A stretch of DNA of 15,194 nt, from assembly GCA_042088665.1 (NCBI GenBank), contig JBELMB010000124.1:1-15194 (forward strand), written 5' to 3'. Source of the stretch: JBELMB01 sp042088665. GTDB taxonomy: Bacteria; Pseudomonadota; Alphaproteobacteria; Rhodobacterales; Rhodobacteraceae. Shown piece by piece: positions 13,629 to 15,194 of this stretch. Made by a program: the position numbers and the translations under genes. Every line of letters starts with the position of its first letter. Position 1 is the stretch's first letter. Below the pieces are notes generated by a model that was not told where the DNA came from, made no database searches, and worked only from the letters and a program-made list of their open reading frames with translations.

Positions 13629-15035
13629 TCAGCCTGCGCAGAACAGAGCGGCTGTACGGTCGCTCAGGGTTTTGCCCTCCAGTGGCGCGCCAGCAGGGGC
13701 ATGGAAGGCGTCGATCTGGTGCTGCGTCTGCGCACCGTCGAGGAAGGCCCGGATGGCACCGTTCTTGGCCACATAGGTCACATCGTTCACATCGACCCGG
13801 AGCCCGCCGACATTCACCCGTGATTTGCTCTGTCCAAGGATCATCGCGATCAGGATCCCGCGGTCATCCACCAGCGGCGCGCCCCGCACATGTGTCCCGG
13901 CGCTGCCGGAGACAGCGGCCTGATCCTCGCGGCGGAGATACCGCGGCAGCCCTTGAAACTTTGCCTGACGCAAGTCCGGCGTCGCATTGTCCTGTGCGCT
14001 GAAGGAGGACACCAGCGCCCGGTCGGGCATGTTGGAGCTGGTGCTGAGGATGAACCATCCCGCCCGCCGCGTCGGGCTTTGCAGCAGCGCAAGATTGGCC
14101 GGCCCGCCCTTTGCCACCAGTTGCAGCGCGTCGCCATTGGCCAGCACAACCGTGGCGCAGCCGTCCAGCACCACGCCGCTGGTCACGATATCGGTGTTGT
14201 TCACAAAGAACCCCGTGCCGATGCGCGGCCCGGCGACGCTTTTGGTCGGTGTGGGACCGGGGTCGGGCGTTGGAACCGGGGCTGGGCGCGGCGGCCAGTC
14301 GTTGACAAGCGTGTCCAGATAGCCGCCTTCGGGCAGGGCCAGTCCCGAGCTTTCACCGCGGCGCAGGCTGGCGGCGATCAGGCGTCCGCGGGCGGTCTGC
14401 GCCCCTTCGGATTGCACGTAGCGCGTCACGACGCTGTTGTCCCGCAACCGGTCAGAGCGCAGGTAAACGGATTTCCCGTCAATGGTTTCCACCCCGGTGA
14501 TCCAGACGGTTTCCCGGCGCAACAGCAGCGCAGGCTCGGCGCTGATATGCGCGCCCTCCAGCCTGCCATGGATGTTGCGCGATTGTGCCTCGTCCACCTC
14601 GAAGTAACGCATGGCGAGATCGCCCTCCGCGCTGACCAGCGCGCCGATATCGAGCCGCGGATCCTCGGACAGCAAGGCCTCGGGCACCAGATGCGACAAA
14701 CGCCGTCCCGGCACCGTTTGAACCTGCCAGCCGGAGGCGCGCACCTCGCGGCCAAACCGCAAAAGCAGCCGCCGCACATCCGACACCCGGGCCGGGCCGC
14801 GGCGTCCGACGATCTGCGCATAGCCGTCCAGCGCCGCCTGGCTTCCCTTGCCCCAGACGCCGTCCAAGGCGCCGGAATAGCCGCTTTCCAGCACCAGCGC
14901 AGCCTGCAGGTAGCGCATTTCCGCCTTGCTCAGCAGTTGCGGGTCAAAACTGTCGCTGTGGCGATACTGGGCCTGCGACGCAGTGCCAAGGCAGATCAGC
15001 ATCAGGGCTGCGAGGTGGGAAACGAAACGGCGCAT
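13629..15035 (-). CDS. Exported trypsin-like protein lacking the catalytic triad (pseudoprotease)
   Basis: The 468-aa product starts at the ATG at 15033-15035, with GGAG 6 nt upstream. Residues 1-22 are a signal peptide ending ASQA. Residues about 36-74 resemble a peptidoglycan-binding segment (YLQAAL...GYSGALDGVWG..SQAAL). A beta-rich stretch without a recognised family spans about 100-245, followed by a Pro-rich linker (248-264). Residues about 270-435 follow the trypsin/S1 pattern RIGTGFFVNNTDIVT...DGC...NLALL...GAPLVDDRG. At the family's catalytic positions the sequence has Val288 instead of His (TSGVVLDGC versus TNAHVVEGC), Asn314 instead of Asp (NLALL versus DLALL) and Arg384 instead of Ser (VRGAPL versus NSGAPL). 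The fold may thus serve binding or scaffolding in the periplasm near the cell wall rather than cleavage. The frame is intact, so this is not simple decay. Alignment was by eye. Confidence 0.75.
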   Translation of the reverse strand: MRRFVSHLAALMLICLGTASQAQYRHSDSFDPQLLSKAEMRYLQAALVLESGYSGALDGVWGKGSQAALDGYAQIVGRRGPARVSDVRRLLLRFGREVRASGWQVQTVPGRRLSHLVPEALLSEDPRLDIGALVSAEGDLAMRYFEVDEAQSRNIHGRLEGAHISAEPALLLRRETVWITGVETIDGKSVYLRSDRLRDNSVVTRYVQSEGAQTARGRLIAASLRRGESSGLALPEGGYLDTLVNDWPPRPAPVPTPDPGPTPTKSVAGPRIGTGFFVNNTDIVTSGVVLDGCATVVLANGDALQLVAKGGPANLALLQSPTRRAGWFILSTSSNMPDRALVSSFSAQDNATPDLRQAKFQGLPRYLRREDQAAVSGSAGTHVRGAPLVDDRGILIAMILGQSKSRVNVGGLRVDVNDVTYVAKNGAIRAFLDGAQTQHQIDAFHAPAGAPLEGKTLSDRTAALFCAG

Positions 15036-15070
15036 TGCTTTCTCCGTAGGCTGCTGCGTTTGCGGACTGC

Positions 15071-15109
15071 GCCACGGATCGCGCCCCTGATCAAGTTCTA
15101 ATCCGTGGC
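15071..15109. promoter_or_regulatory. 9-bp inverted repeat upstream of the pseudoprotease gene
   Basis: GCCACGGAT (15071-15079) and ATCCGTGGC (15101-15109) are perfectly inverted with a 21-bp spacer, 36-74 bp upstream of the ATG. It may be a regulator-binding site or a leader hairpin. A TTGATC in the spacer (minus strand) could be a -35 box but no good -10 is seen. Confidence 0.45.
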
Positions 15110-15142
15110 AGAATTCCCCCCGCCGTGTCGGGGCGCGCGCGG

Positions 15143-15194
15143 TCAGGTCAGCAATTTCATCCCGCGGTCCAACCCTTCGAGCGTCATCGGCACC
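15143..15194 (-). CDS. C-terminal end of an unidentified protein (cut by window edge)
   Basis: The minus strand reads ...VPMTLEGLDRGMKLLT and stops with TGA at 15143-15145. Only 17 codons are visible. The sequence looks like genuine coding (an amphipathic C-terminal helix), but the family cannot be named. The pseudoprotease gene follows 108 bp downstream on the same strand. A weak CCCCG/CGGGG hairpin lies between them, so co-transcription is possible. Confidence 0.6.
   Translation of the reverse strand, partial: VPMTLEGLDRGMKLLT

Overview
The window looks like chromosomal DNA of a high-GC alphaproteobacterium of the Rhodobacteraceae (Roseobacter-type). This rests on the protein types (PilZ protein, RhlE-like helicase, paired PF13704-type glycosyltransferases, bacterial Tgt, Lon, HU-domain protein) and on an intergenic hairpin block ending in a CCCCGGAGTATTTTTG-type tail, which I recall from intergenic regions of this family. 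No database search was possible. There are no complete insertion sequences, prophage genes or CRISPR arrays.

Left part (1-5210), all genes on the minus strand: the start of a PilZ-domain protein (cut by the window edge), a 485-aa DEAD-box RNA helicase with an Arg/Asp-rich tail and a good sigma-70-type promoter, then two paralogous glycosyltransferases. The two transferases are separated by 112 bp that is exactly bridged by a 39-codon frame, with ATGA stop/start overlaps at both ends.

Middle (5211-11588), plus strand: a 531-bp gap, tRNA-guanine transglycosylase (tgt), a 630-bp structured gap, a secreted beta-propeller protein whose best start codon is followed at once by TAA, an 807-bp gap that opens with four hairpins and closes with a heat-shock (RpoH-type) promoter, then the protease gene lon with a strong terminator.

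Right part (11589-15194): a 70-aa exported small protein on the minus strand; an HU-domain protein with a long acidic N-terminal extension on the plus strand; tRNA-Val(CAC) and tRNA-Val(TAC) about 690 bp apart, each with the same promoter architecture (TTGCAC, 17 bp, TA-rich -10); and, convergent with them, a 468-aa exported protein with a peptidoglycan-binding-like segment and a trypsin-like domain. In that domain all three catalytic positions appear to be substituted. The last 52 bases hold the C-terminus of another minus-strand gene.

Functional links are limited. lon followed by an HU-type gene recalls the lon-hupB order of other proteobacteria. The two glycosyltransferases probably act in the same surface-glycan process. 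The most unusual items are the apparent pseudoprotease, the bridging mini-ORF, the ATG-TAA start of the propeller gene, and a terminator on the plus strand at 575-604 with no recognisable plus-strand gene before it.
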